Positions 25,889 through 33,752 of a DNA stretch of 64,000 nt are shown here, piece after piece. This DNA comes from an uncultured Coriobacteriaceae bacterium (GTDB taxonomy: Bacteria > Actinomycetota > Coriobacteriia > Coriobacteriales > Atopobiaceae): the NCBI GenBank assembly GCA_902786015.1, contig CADAAU010000012.1, forward strand, positions 109,154 to 173,153, given 5' to 3'. The notes under the pieces are model-generated. The model did not search any database. It was not told the DNA's origin and saw only the letters and a list, made by a program, of their open reading frames with translations. A program made the translations under genes and the position numbers. The first letter of the stretch is position 1; every line of letters begins with the position of its first letter.

Positions 25889-26623
25889 GTCTACCTCGAA
25901 CTCGCCCGTAGCATAGTTGATGCGGTATCCTCTCGCCGCGTTGCATACCTCAACCTCTTCGTCGAGCTCCCCGTCCGAAGACCTCATATTTACCACGACG
26001 CTCCGGCAAACCAACTCCGAACCCTCGTACACGGGCCGCGCCACATAGTACACGAACCCGTCTTGATGCTCGTCAAGCCAATTGCGGGTCTTCGTCTCGC
26101 AGTAGGCCATGCCCCCAACGTGTCCTTCGCCCTTGTTGGACCCAACGTTTTGCATGCGCGTTCCGCATATTAGGTTTTCTATGATGTCGTCTCCACCAAG
26201 TGACTTGGCCACAAGGTGAGACCGATTCCAAAAGTATCCGTTATAGAAACTACCGTCTTCGAGCATGATATGAGCCTTCCCGTTGTGTCCCCACCCCGAA
26301 GGCTCGAGGTTCTGCATGTCCTCCCTTTCGCGCGCACGCCCTCGCTCCGCCATATCCCACGTGACGCACGCGCGAGCCTCACCTGCCCTGTCGAGCGCGT
26401 CGAGCGGCGCGTATTCGATGCTTCCCGGCTCAAGCTCGACCTCAATGTGTGCGGGACCAATTATCCGTACGTATTCTGTGGGCAAATCGGCGGAAGCCGT
26501 AAACGTAAACTCACGAATAAGTGCCTGCGCACTCTGGAACGGATTCCAACCAACAAAGCGCATGAAGACGCACGAGAGCACCAATAAGGCGCTTATCGCC
26601 AGTCTTCGCATCCTCGCTTCCAT
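25886..26623 (-). CDS. Secreted DNA/RNA non-specific endonuclease (EndA/streptodornase-like)
   Basis: A 245-residue protein with an N-terminal hydrophobic signal or anchor (about 7-24). The nuclease motif is FWNRSHLVAKSLGG, with the catalytic His near 136, followed by NLICGTRMQNVG bearing the metal-binding Asn. This is the NRSHL variant seen in DNA-entry and streptococcal secreted nucleases. VYYVARPVY and a closing strand complete the fold. A GAGGGGGC site precedes the ATG. It may degrade extracellular DNA for nutrition or uptake; comM and dprA lie elsewhere in the window. It is divergent from pfkA. Confidence 0.9.
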   Translation of the reverse strand: MEARMRRLAISALLVLSCVFMRFVGWNPFQSAQALIREFTFTASADLPTEYVRIIGPAHIEVELEPGSIEYAPLDALDRAGEARACVTWDMAERGRAREREDMQNLEPSGWGHNGKAHIMLEDGSFYNGYFWNRSHLVAKSLGGDDIIENLICGTRMQNVGSNKGEGHVGGMAYCETKTRNWLDEHQDGFVYYVARPVYEGSELVCRSVVVNMRSSDGELDEEVEVCNAARGYRINYATGEFEVD

Positions 26624-26769
26624 AATGCCCCCTCTCTCTTCGTCGCCCTTTGTGTACCACAGACCCGGGACAAGATATTCGTATTCATCACAATTTGCTA
26701 CAGTTTACCGATTGGAAAAAGCGGCATGGCACAATCGTGCTATTGCTCATCAACACGAGAGGACACCTT

Positions 26770-27843
26770 ATGCTTCGAATCGGAATGCTCACCAGTGGTG
26801 GAGACTGCCAGGCGCTCAACGCAGCCCTGCGCGGCGTCGCAAAGACGCTTTACGCGCAATGCAAGGATCCCGTAGAAATCTACGGCTTCCTCGATGGCTA
26901 TCGCGGCATGATCTACGGTAACTACCGCAAGCTCACCCCGCTCGACTTTAAGGGCATCCTCACGCAGGGCGGCACCATGCTCGGAACCAGCCGCACCCCG
27001 TTCAAGTACCTCGACGAGCCCACTCCCGAAGGACTAAACAAGGTCGCTTCCATGAAGCAGACCTACAAGGAGCTCCAGCTCGACGGCCTCGTGATGGGCG
27101 GCGGAAACGGCTCCACAAAGACGGCCAATCGCCTTTCGGAAGAGGGCCTCAACGTCATCGCCCTGCCAAAGACCATCGACAACGACACGTGGGGCACCGA
27201 CTATACCTTTGGCTTTGACTCCGCCATCGAAATCGCCACGAAGTGCATCGACGACATCCACACCACCGCCAGCTCGCACGGCCGCGTGTTCGTTATAGAG
27301 ATCATGGGTCACAAGGTCGGCTGGATTCCCCTGTATGCAGGCATCGCCGGTGGCGCCGACGTCATTCTTATTCCCGAGATTCCCTACGACATCAAGAAGG
27401 TCATCGAAACCATCGAGCATCGTGACGGAACGGGCAGCCGCTTCTCGATTATCGTCGCAGCCGAGGGTGCCATCTCTAAGGAAGACGCCGCACTTTCCAA
27501 GAAGAAGTACAAGAAGAAGGTCGCCAGCCGCGGTCATTCGGTTGCCTACGAAATCGCCCGCGAGATTGGCGATCGCACCGGTCGCGAGATTCGCGTCGCC
27601 GTTCCAGGCCACACCCAGCGTGGCGGTGCACCCTGTGCGGCGGACCGCGTGTTTGCCACGCAGGTGGGCGTCGAGGCTGCCTCCGGCATTCTTAATGGCG
27701 AGTGGGGCTTCATGGTGGCGGACAAGGATCGCAAGATCGTGCGCGTGCCACTCGACATCGTAGCCGGCAGACTAAAGACCGTCGATCCCGAGAGCCAGCT
27801 CGTCAAGCAGGCCAAGCTGCTCGGCATCAACTTTGGCGATTAA
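26770..27843 (+). CDS. pfkA: 6-phosphofructokinase (mixed-substrate clade)
   Basis: A 357-residue glycolytic enzyme phosphorylating fructose 6-phosphate. The ATG at 26770 follows AGAGGA. Motifs are MLTSGGDCQALNAA, GGGNGSTKTAN (110-120) in place of the GGDGS of ATP-dependent enzymes, PKTIDND (133-139) with a Lys typical of PPi-dependent enzymes, and IEIMGHKVGW. The GGNGS/PKTIDND combination is shared with a Firmicutes/Actinobacteria clade whose phosphoryl donor is not predictable from sequence alone. It is a single gene with its own terminator. Confidence 0.93.
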   Translation: MLRIGMLTSGGDCQALNAALRGVAKTLYAQCKDPVEIYGFLDGYRGMIYGNYRKLTPLDFKGILTQGGTMLGTSRTPFKYLDEPTPEGLNKVASMKQTYKELQLDGLVMGGGNGSTKTANRLSEEGLNVIALPKTIDNDTWGTDYTFGFDSAIEIATKCIDDIHTTASSHGRVFVIEIMGHKVGWIPLYAGIAGGADVILIPEIPYDIKKVIETIEHRDGTGSRFSIIVAAEGAISKEDAALSKKKYKKKVASRGHSVAYEIAREIGDRTGREIRVAVPGHTQRGGAPCAADRVFATQVGVEAASGILNGEWGFMVADKDRKIVRVPLDIVAGRLKTVDPESQLVKQAKLLGINFGD

Positions 27844-27868
27844 GCCAACACACAAAAGACGGTAATAA

Positions 27869-27903
27869 AAATCCCGCCTCGAGAAGCTCGGGGCGGGATT
27901 TCT
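27869..27903 (+). terminator. Terminator between pfkA and convergent membrane-protein gene
   Basis: Long stem AAATCCCGCC...GGCGGGATTT (27869-27878, 27892-27901), continued inward by CGAG/CTCG. The A-run on one side and T-run on the other allow action on both strands. Confidence 0.88.
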
Positions 27904-27926
27904 GTATGTTGACTATGTTTTCGCGG

Positions 27927-28319
27927 CTATCGTTCCGCCCGTTTTGCCATACCGCGCGAAAGACACCAAATGACTAGGGAGAGAACGGCAGGCACCGCGG
28001 AGGCCGCAATGATACCAACGTTTTCCTGCACGTGATCGGTTCCCACAAAGAACACGATGCCAGCAATGCACGCAATCTGCACGAGTCCGACTATGAGCGC
28101 AAGCGTCACCAACTTGCTTATACGTGCCGGCACGTTTGCTATGAGCGCTCCCCTTCCACCGAACAGCAACGTCACGATTCCCTCGCCTGCAAGTACTGCT
28201 GCCGGCTTCTTTGGCATCACGCCCATAACGATCAATACGATACCCGCAACCAGCAATGCGAGCCCCAAGAACAGCTCAAAAAGTGTAATGAGTTTAATGC
28301 GTTTACTCTCCGAAGACAC
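27927..28319 (-). CDS. Hypothetical four-helix membrane protein
   Basis: About 130 residues from a GTG at 28319 with GGAGG five bases upstream; an ATG at 28331 or 28352 is also possible. Four hydrophobic segments are visible (ELFLGLALLVAGIVLIV, AVLAGEGIVTLLFGGRG, VTLALIVGLVQIACIAGIVF, and VPAVLSLVIWCLS). No motif identifies a function. It resembles small uncharacterised Coriobacteria membrane proteins with repeated helix pairs. It is convergent with pfkA. Confidence 0.75.
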   Translation of the reverse strand: MSSESKRIKLITLFELFLGLALLVAGIVLIVMGVMPKKPAAVLAGEGIVTLLFGGRGALIANVPARISKLVTLALIVGLVQIACIAGIVFFVGTDHVQENVGIIAASAVPAVLSLVIWCLSRGMAKRAER

Positions 28320-28397
28320 GTGCGCCTCCATCTCTCGGCATCGGACCAACATAACTGAGCGTAACACAAACTCCACTCACTACAAACGCAAGAGTTG

Positions 28398-28406
28398 TGG
28401 TACTAT
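28398..28406 (+). promoter_or_regulatory. Extended -10 promoter for the CAT tRNA
   Basis: TGGTACTAT forms an extended -10 about 14 bases before the tRNA; no clear -35 box is seen. Confidence 0.4.
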
Positions 28407-28419
28407 AGACATTCGTTAA

Positions 28420-28495
28420 GGGCCTATGGCGCAACGGTTAGCGCAGGGGACTCATAATCCCTGGGTTGGGAGTTCGAATCTCTCTGGGCCCACCA
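28420..28495 (+). tRNA. tRNA with CAT anticodon (Met, or Ile2)
   Basis: 76 bases. Acceptor GGGCCTA/TGGGCCC, anticodon stem GGGGA/TCCCT around loop CTCATAA, T-arm GGGAGTTCGAATCTCTC, encoded ACCA end. The acceptor starts with a G-C pair, so it is not initiator fMet. Elongator Met and lysidine-modified Ile2 cannot be separated by eye. Confidence 0.92.
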
Positions 28496-28503
28496 CAAAA
28501 TAC

Positions 28504-28535
28504 GAGGTCAGAGCGTTGCCGTTCTGACCTCTTTT
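28504..28535 (+). terminator. Terminator after the CAT tRNA
   Basis: Perfect stem GAGGTCAGA/TCTGACCTC (28504-28512, 28523-28531) followed by TTTT. Confidence 0.9.
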
Positions 28536-28581
28536 GGTATCTTGCGTCTAATTGTTGCAGAGCGTTGTAAAGAGACATGCC

Positions 28582-29097
28582 ATGAGACGGTCGTACACAA
28601 GCTGGAGGCAGGACGCGGCGTGGCTCAACCAAGCAGAAGCGTGGCCTGCGTCACTCTTCCCCGCCGCCGACTACCACTACTTTAGGGACTGCGGCTGCCT
28701 CGTATGCGCGTTGGCAGTGATGCTGAGGCATTACGATGTGGAGACGGAATCCGATGAGACCCTGTTTAACCCTTGGATCCTCAACCAGAGGCTCATCGAT
28801 TGCGACGCGTTTTCTTGCGAGGCCGATCTGGAACTGGAGTACATAAGCCGCCTGTATCCTCTTGAATACCTTGGTGCCATTCCATATTCTATGGATAATC
28901 TGATGAATACGATAAAGAGCGGGTACCCTTGTCTCGTGACCGTCCCAGGAAAGAAGGCCGACCGGCACTTTGCAACAGTGCTGAGCGCGCTCGACAAAGA
29001 TGCGATAGTTTACGACCCGCTCTGTGGCGAGACAAAGCTCAGCTCATACAATCGGCTGTGCGAGATACGCGCGTTCCGATTGACAGAGAAAGATTGA
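28582..29097 (+). CDS. C39-like cysteine peptidase-fold protein
   Basis: About 171 residues from an ATG at 28582. The region YFRDCGCLVCALAVMLRHY carries a probable catalytic Cys near 35-38. ADRHFATVLSALDKDAIVYDP (his and following Asp/Asn-like strand) matches the His segment of the C39_2/papain-like fold. No signal peptide is visible, so it may act in the cytosol. Its stop is 8 bases before murE, so the two are likely cotranscribed. The substrate is unknown; a role in cell-wall peptide or murein precursor handling is only suggested by the neighbour. Confidence 0.65.
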   Translation: MRRSYTSWRQDAAWLNQAEAWPASLFPAADYHYFRDCGCLVCALAVMLRHYDVETESDETLFNPWILNQRLIDCDAFSCEADLELEYISRLYPLEYLGAIPYSMDNLMNTIKSGYPCLVTVPGKKADRHFATVLSALDKDAIVYDPLCGETKLSSYNRLCEIRAFRLTEKD

Positions 29098-29105
29098 GGT
29101 GGAAC

Positions 29106-30569
29106 ATGACATTGGAAGAAGTGCTCCGCGATATCCCGCATTCCTACGCCCGAGGAGCAACCGACATCCTATCGGTTACGGACGTGGTATATGATTCTCG
29201 CCGCGTGTCTTCCGGGTCACTTTTTGTGTGCGTTCCAGGCGCCGCGCATGACGGGCACACCTTCGCGCCCGACGCCATGCAAAAGGGGGCGGCGGCACTT
29301 TTGGTCGAACGCGAACTCGACCTTATGATTCCACAGATAATCGTGCAAGATGCGCGCGATGCTCTTGCGTTGGCATCCGCGAACTTCTTTGGCAACGCCT
29401 CGCATCGTATGCAGGTCGTGGGCGTTACGGGAACCGCGGGAAAGACTACCATCACCATGCTTGTGGAGCACATGTTGCGCACGAGCAGCAAAGCGTGCGG
29501 AATAATCGGAACCGTTTCCAACCGCATAGGCGACCACGTGTTTGAGCACAAATACACCACGCCGGAGTCCCGCGACCTGCAGGAACTTCTTGGCTGCATG
29601 GCAGACATGGGCGCGCAGGCGGTGTCCATGGAGGTCTCGAGCCATGCGCTTCTGACCCACCGATGCGCACATACGCACTTTGCAGTCGCCGCATTCACCA
29701 ACCTCTCTAGGGAGCACATGGACCTGCACCCAAACATGGAGCATTACTTTGCCACCAAGTCGCGCCTCTTCCTGGAGGAAGACGTGGCTTCTCGTGTCGT
29801 GTGGACATCCTCTACGTGGGGATCACGGCTCGCACGGATGCTACACGAAGCGGGCCTGGAAGTCGTGGAGGTCTCTTACGATAGTTGTGCCGACGTGCAC
29901 TTGGTAAATTGCAAATCACGAGGTCTTTGCGGAAGTCTCGTCCATGCCACGGCGTTTGGACAGAGCCTTCGCTTTGAGCTCCCCCTGCCCGGGACCTTCA
30001 ACGTGGAGAACGCGCTCATTGCCCTTGCCATCGCATGCAAACTGGGCTTAGACCCCATGTCCGCCGCTGCATCGCTCGAAAGTTTTCCTGGAGTGCCAGG
30101 GCGAATGGAGCGCATCGATACCGGCGACAGGGGTTTTTGGGCCGTAGTGGACTTTGCTCACACACCAGATGAGCTCTCTTGCGCGATCCAAGCGGCCAAG
30201 GAAGGTACCACGGGTCGTGTGGCGGCCGTATTTGGCTGTGGTGGGGACCGCGACCAAGGCAAACGGCCGATGATGGGCAAGGCCGCAGCCCAGGCCGATC
30301 TGGTCGTAGTCACCAGCGACAACCCCCGATCGGAAGACCCGGCCAACATCGCCGCACAGACGGTAGCCGGCATGGGATCAGACGCCCCGCATGCACACGT
30401 CCAACTCGACCGCCGCAAGGCAATACGGGAGGCCTTGGCTTGGGCGCAGCCGGGCGATGTGGTGCTCATCGCCGGCAAAGGCCACGAGTCCACGCAAACC
30501 GCAAAGGGCGAAACGATACATTTTGACGATCGAAAGGTCGTAGCGGAGGAACTCCTCGCAATGGAATGA
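29106..30569 (+). CDS. murE: UDP-N-acetylmuramyl-tripeptide synthetase
   Basis: A 487-residue Mur ligase adding the third amino acid to UDP-MurNAc-L-Ala-D-Glu in the cytosol. The ATP-binding site is VTGTAGKTTITML near 115. TTPESRDLQ follows, then the carbamylated-lysine region, and the DNPR motif (SDNPRSEDP), which in characterised enzymes goes with meso-diaminopimelate specificity. The ATG at 29106 has GAGGTGG upstream; the frame is open further back, but that part overlaps the peptidase gene. It is not in a dcw cluster here, so a second murE-like gene may exist elsewhere. Confidence 0.95.
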   Translation: MTLEEVLRDIPHSYARGATDILSVTDVVYDSRRVSSGSLFVCVPGAAHDGHTFAPDAMQKGAAALLVERELDLMIPQIIVQDARDALALASANFFGNASHRMQVVGVTGTAGKTTITMLVEHMLRTSSKACGIIGTVSNRIGDHVFEHKYTTPESRDLQELLGCMADMGAQAVSMEVSSHALLTHRCAHTHFAVAAFTNLSREHMDLHPNMEHYFATKSRLFLEEDVASRVVWTSSTWGSRLARMLHEAGLEVVEVSYDSCADVHLVNCKSRGLCGSLVHATAFGQSLRFELPLPGTFNVENALIALAIACKLGLDPMSAAASLESFPGVPGRMERIDTGDRGFWAVVDFAHTPDELSCAIQAAKEGTTGRVAAVFGCGGDRDQGKRPMMGKAAAQADLVVVTSDNPRSEDPANIAAQTVAGMGSDAPHAHVQLDRRKAIREALAWAQPGDVVLIAGKGHESTQTAKGETIHFDDRKVVAEELLAME

Positions 30570-30724
30570 CATGCTGAGGACGAGCGGTCAGTTAGACATT
30601 GCGCGGCATGGGAGGCCCTTTTTTCAACTGTCCCGGCAGGACTTCCCAGGTCCTTTGGTTCGGGTCATATCGTCTGTTCCATCCACAGGGATTGGAACGA
30701 AAAACACGTCCCCTGTTCCACACG

Positions 30725-30756
30725 AAAACAGGCCAGAGTATTAAACCTCTGACCTG
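30725..30756 (-). terminator. Terminator after tRNA-Ala
   Basis: On the minus strand, stem CAGGTCAGAG/CTCTGGCCTG (one wobble pair) followed by TTTT. The rest of 30570-30766 shows no gene. Confidence 0.85.
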
Positions 30757-30766
30757 CGAAAGGTTC

Positions 30767-30842
30767 TGGTGGAGAATACGGGGCTCGAACCCGTGACCTC
30801 ATGACTGCCAGTCATGCGCTCTCCCAGCTGAGCTAATTCCCC
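30767..30842 (-). tRNA. tRNA-Ala (GGC anticodon)
   Basis: 76 bases. Acceptor GGGGAAT/ATTCTCC, anticodon stem CATGA/TCATG around CTGGCAG (anticodon GGC), T-arm CGGGTTCGAGCCCCG, encoded ACCA end. The G4-T pair in the acceptor is a wobble. Confidence 0.97.
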
Positions 30843-30861
30843 TTGCTTGGCACGAGAAGAT

Positions 30862-30890
30862 ACTATAGGCCATCTTCCGATTGAGGTCAA
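30862..30890 (-). promoter_or_regulatory. Strong promoter for tRNA-Ala
   Basis: On the minus strand, TTGACC (30885-30890), a 17-base spacer and TATAGT (30862-30867): a near-consensus sigma-70 type promoter about 20 bases before the tRNA. Confidence 0.88.
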
Positions 30891-30944
30891 CCCTCATTCG
30901 CAAAAAAGTTCTGGCAAGCGATGGCCGAACGTTACCGCCAAACG

Positions 30945-32657
30945 TTACAGCCGCTCAGCCATGACCCTTTCTGCAAGCCACGCAGCCACTTCGTCAAGAG
31001 CGATTTCCTGACGCTCGCCCGTCTTGCGATCCTTGACCTCAGCCACCCCGTTCTTTACGCCACGTCGGCCAAGAACTACCTGATACGGGAAGCCCATGAG
31101 GTCAGCGTCAGCGAACTTGACACCCGCACGTTCTTTGCGGTCGTCTACTATGACCTCTACGCCCTTCTTTGCAAGCTCGTCGCAAACTTGCTCAGCAACT
31201 GGCCACACATCCTTGTCGCCAACCGAAAGGGGTACCACGGCAACCTCATATGGCGCCACACAAACGGGCCAAACGATACCCTGCTCATCATGGCTCTGTT
31301 CAACGACTGCCTGGAGCGTGCGTGATACGCCGATGCCATAGCAACCCATTTGGAATGGCTTCTCTTTGCCGTTGACGTCCATGAACGTCGCACCCATGGC
31401 CTCGGAATACTTGGTTCCGAGCTGGAACACCTGACTCACCTCGATGCCACGAGCGGCCTTGAGCGGCGCCCCGCACTTGGGGCACGCGTCTCCCTCTTTC
31501 GCCTCGGCAAGGTCAAGCCATTCGTCAACTTTAAAATCCACGCCAGGACATGCGCCCTGAATGTGCCAGCCAGACTCGTTTGCACCGATGAGCCAGCGCT
31601 TTGACTCCCTGAGCGATACATCGGCCACCACACGGACGCGCTCGTCCGCGCCAATCGGCCCCATGTAGCCTTTAACGAGACCATAGGTCTCCATCTGCTC
31701 GTCGGACATCACGTCATAGTGGCCGAACGCATGCTCCGCCTTCACCTCGCACAACTCGTGATCGCCAGGCAAGAGACAAAGAACCGGCGTACCGTCTTCT
31801 GCAATGATGGCAAGACTCTTGCGGCAGGCACGCTCGCTCATTCCCATGAACTCTGCAAGCGAGGCAATGCTGCCCTCGCAGGGAGTCTCTATGCGCTCAC
31901 AGACGTCGCCGGGACCTTCTTCCACGGCTATGCTGGCACGAGCCGCCTCGGTATCTGCCGCGAATCCGCAGTCACAGTAAACGAGCGCTGCCTCGCCGGC
32001 GTCAGCAAGTGCCATGAACTCCACACTCGTGTCGCCACCGATCTGACCAGAGTCAGCAACGACGGGCAGAGCACGTAGCCCACACCGCTCGCAAATGCGC
32101 GCATACGCGGCCTTTTGCTCGTCGTAGGTCTTTTGCATACCCTCTACGTCGGCATCGAAGCTATAGGCGTCCTTCATGATGAACTCGCGCCCGCGCATCA
32201 AGCCAAAACGAGGACGAATCTCGTCTCGGAACTTATCCTGAATCTGATAGAGCGTCACGGGAAGTTGTTTGTAGCTACGAAGCTCGTTCTTTACAAGATC
32301 GGTGAACGTCTCCTCATGCGTGGGACCCATCACGAGATCGCGCTCATGACGGTCCTGCATGCGCAGCAGTTCAGGCCCGTACACGTCCCAACGGCCTGAC
32401 TCCTGCCACATCTCGCCAGGTACGACCATGGGCACCAGCATCTCTTGTGCTCCAATCGCCTCCATCTCCTCGCGAATCACCTGCTCGATTTTGCGGATGG
32501 AGCGCCAAGCTAGTGGCAGATAGCTATAAAGACCCGCCGACGCACGACGAATCATTCCTGCACGGAGCAAGAGTTTGTGGCTTGCAAGCTCTGCCTCTAC
32601 AGGATCCTCCTTGAGAGTGGGCGCATACGTCGCGCTCATCTTTGCATAAGTTCTCAC
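30945..32657 (-). CDS. proS: Prolyl-tRNA synthetase
   Basis: A 570-residue class II synthetase of the bacterial long type. Motif 1 is near RASAGLYSYLPLAWRSIRKIEQVIREEM. Motif 2 carries FRDEIRPRFGLMRGREFIMKDAYSF near 135-160. An inserted editing domain (about 230-390) is present, and motif 3 is GCYGIGVSRTLQAVVEQ near 440. The C-terminal anticodon-binding domain ends the protein. The GTG start at 32657 has AAGGAC upstream. It closes the rpsB-to-proS superoperon, following ispG by 12 bases. Confidence 0.97.
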   Translation of the reverse strand: MRTYAKMSATYAPTLKEDPVEAELASHKLLLRAGMIRRASAGLYSYLPLAWRSIRKIEQVIREEMEAIGAQEMLVPMVVPGEMWQESGRWDVYGPELLRMQDRHERDLVMGPTHEETFTDLVKNELRSYKQLPVTLYQIQDKFRDEIRPRFGLMRGREFIMKDAYSFDADVEGMQKTYDEQKAAYARICERCGLRALPVVADSGQIGGDTSVEFMALADAGEAALVYCDCGFAADTEAARASIAVEEGPGDVCERIETPCEGSIASLAEFMGMSERACRKSLAIIAEDGTPVLCLLPGDHELCEVKAEHAFGHYDVMSDEQMETYGLVKGYMGPIGADERVRVVADVSLRESKRWLIGANESGWHIQGACPGVDFKVDEWLDLAEAKEGDACPKCGAPLKAARGIEVSQVFQLGTKYSEAMGATFMDVNGKEKPFQMGCYGIGVSRTLQAVVEQSHDEQGIVWPVCVAPYEVAVVPLSVGDKDVWPVAEQVCDELAKKGVEVIVDDRKERAGVKFADADLMGFPYQVVLGRRGVKNGVAEVKDRKTGERQEIALDEVAAWLAERVMAERL

Positions 32658-32669
32658 GCTGTGTCCTTC

Positions 32670-33743
32670 CTAACCAAAGCGTTTCTGTATTTCGGAGAAC
32701 AGCTCATCCACCAACTGCTCCTCACGTACCGTCCGAAGGGGCTCTCCCTGCACGAAGATTACTCCCTTGCCTCGGCCACAAGCGATGCCAATGTCGGCGT
32801 CGCGCGCCTCGCCCGGACCATTTACCACACAACCCATAACGGCAACGCTTATGGGTGCCTGGATGCTCTTGAGGCGCCGCTCGACCTCTTGTGCCATGCC
32901 AATAAGGTCGACTTGTGTTCTGCCGCACGTGGGACAGCTCACAAGCTCGGGGTTACGCCGACGCAAACCAAGCGCCCCAAGCAGCTCCCATGCCACGCGG
33001 ACCTCTTCGACGGGGTCGGCAGTCAAAGAAAGTCGCATGGTGTCGCCAATTCCCTCGTTGAGCAGAACACCCACCGCGGCGCAGTTCTTTACCGTCCCTT
33101 GCTGTAGCGTTCCCGCCTCAGTGACACCCACATGCAACGGGTAATCCGGAAGTTGTTTTGAGAGCATCCGGTATGTTTGAATGGTAACGGGAACCGAGTG
33201 GGCCTTGGCCGAAAGCACGATGTTCTGGAATCCTCGTTCCTCGAAGTGCTCCACAAACGACACACAAGACGCGACGAGACGTTCCACCAGGGTAAGGCCA
33301 GGCTTCTGTGCCACCTCCGGGTCAAGGGATCCGGCATTTACCCCAATTCGAATGGGAATGCCAGCGACGGAAGCTGCTTCGATGACGGCGTCAACTCGAT
33401 CCATGGAACCGATATTGCCGGGATTGACCCTAAGCGCAGCTGCCCCTCGTTCGGCAGCAGCAATCGCGAGCTTGTAGTCAAAGTGTATGTCTGCCACAAC
33501 CGGGAGCGGAGAGGCGGCGCAAATGCGCTCGAAGCCGTCGAGGGCCGATGGGTCGGGAACGGCCACACGAATAATCTCGCACCCCTCTTCAGCCAATCGC
33601 TTGATTTGTGACAAGGTGGCATCCGAATCGGATGTGTCCGTCGTGCACATGGATTGCACGCTCACGGGTGCGCCACCGCCTACCGCCACATCGCCCACCA
33701 TCACCTGGCGCGTAAGGCGACGACCATCATCTATCTTTTGCAA
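32670..33743 (-). CDS. ispG: 4-hydroxy-3-methylbut-2-en-1-yl diphosphate synthase (GcpE)
   Basis: A 357-residue MEP-pathway enzyme with a TIM barrel and a C-terminal [4Fe-4S] domain. It begins TRQVMVGDVAVGGGAPVSVQSM. The substrate-binding barrel has VVADIHFDYKLAIAA and LRVNPGNIG. Cluster cysteines are in SCPTCGRTQVDL and GCVVNGPGEARDADIG near the end. It sits between rseP and proS in the classic order. Together with ispH (10.6 kb) and dxr (35 kb) it shows that isoprenoids are made by the MEP route. Confidence 0.97.
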   Translation of the reverse strand: MQKIDDGRRLTRQVMVGDVAVGGGAPVSVQSMCTTDTSDSDATLSQIKRLAEEGCEIIRVAVPDPSALDGFERICAASPLPVVADIHFDYKLAIAAAERGAAALRVNPGNIGSMDRVDAVIEAASVAGIPIRIGVNAGSLDPEVAQKPGLTLVERLVASCVSFVEHFEERGFQNIVLSAKAHSVPVTIQTYRMLSKQLPDYPLHVGVTEAGTLQQGTVKNCAAVGVLLNEGIGDTMRLSLTADPVEEVRVAWELLGALGLRRRNPELVSCPTCGRTQVDLIGMAQEVERRLKSIQAPISVAVMGCVVNGPGEARDADIGIACGRGKGVIFVQGEPLRTVREEQLVDELFSEIQKRFG

Positions 33744-33752
33744 AACTACCCC

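Noticed and set aside
30907..30925. CTGGCAAGCGATGG near tRNA-Ala as another family 1 copy
   Set aside because: Only AAGCGATGG is shared; the GGGGATACTCCCC core is missing, so it could be chance.
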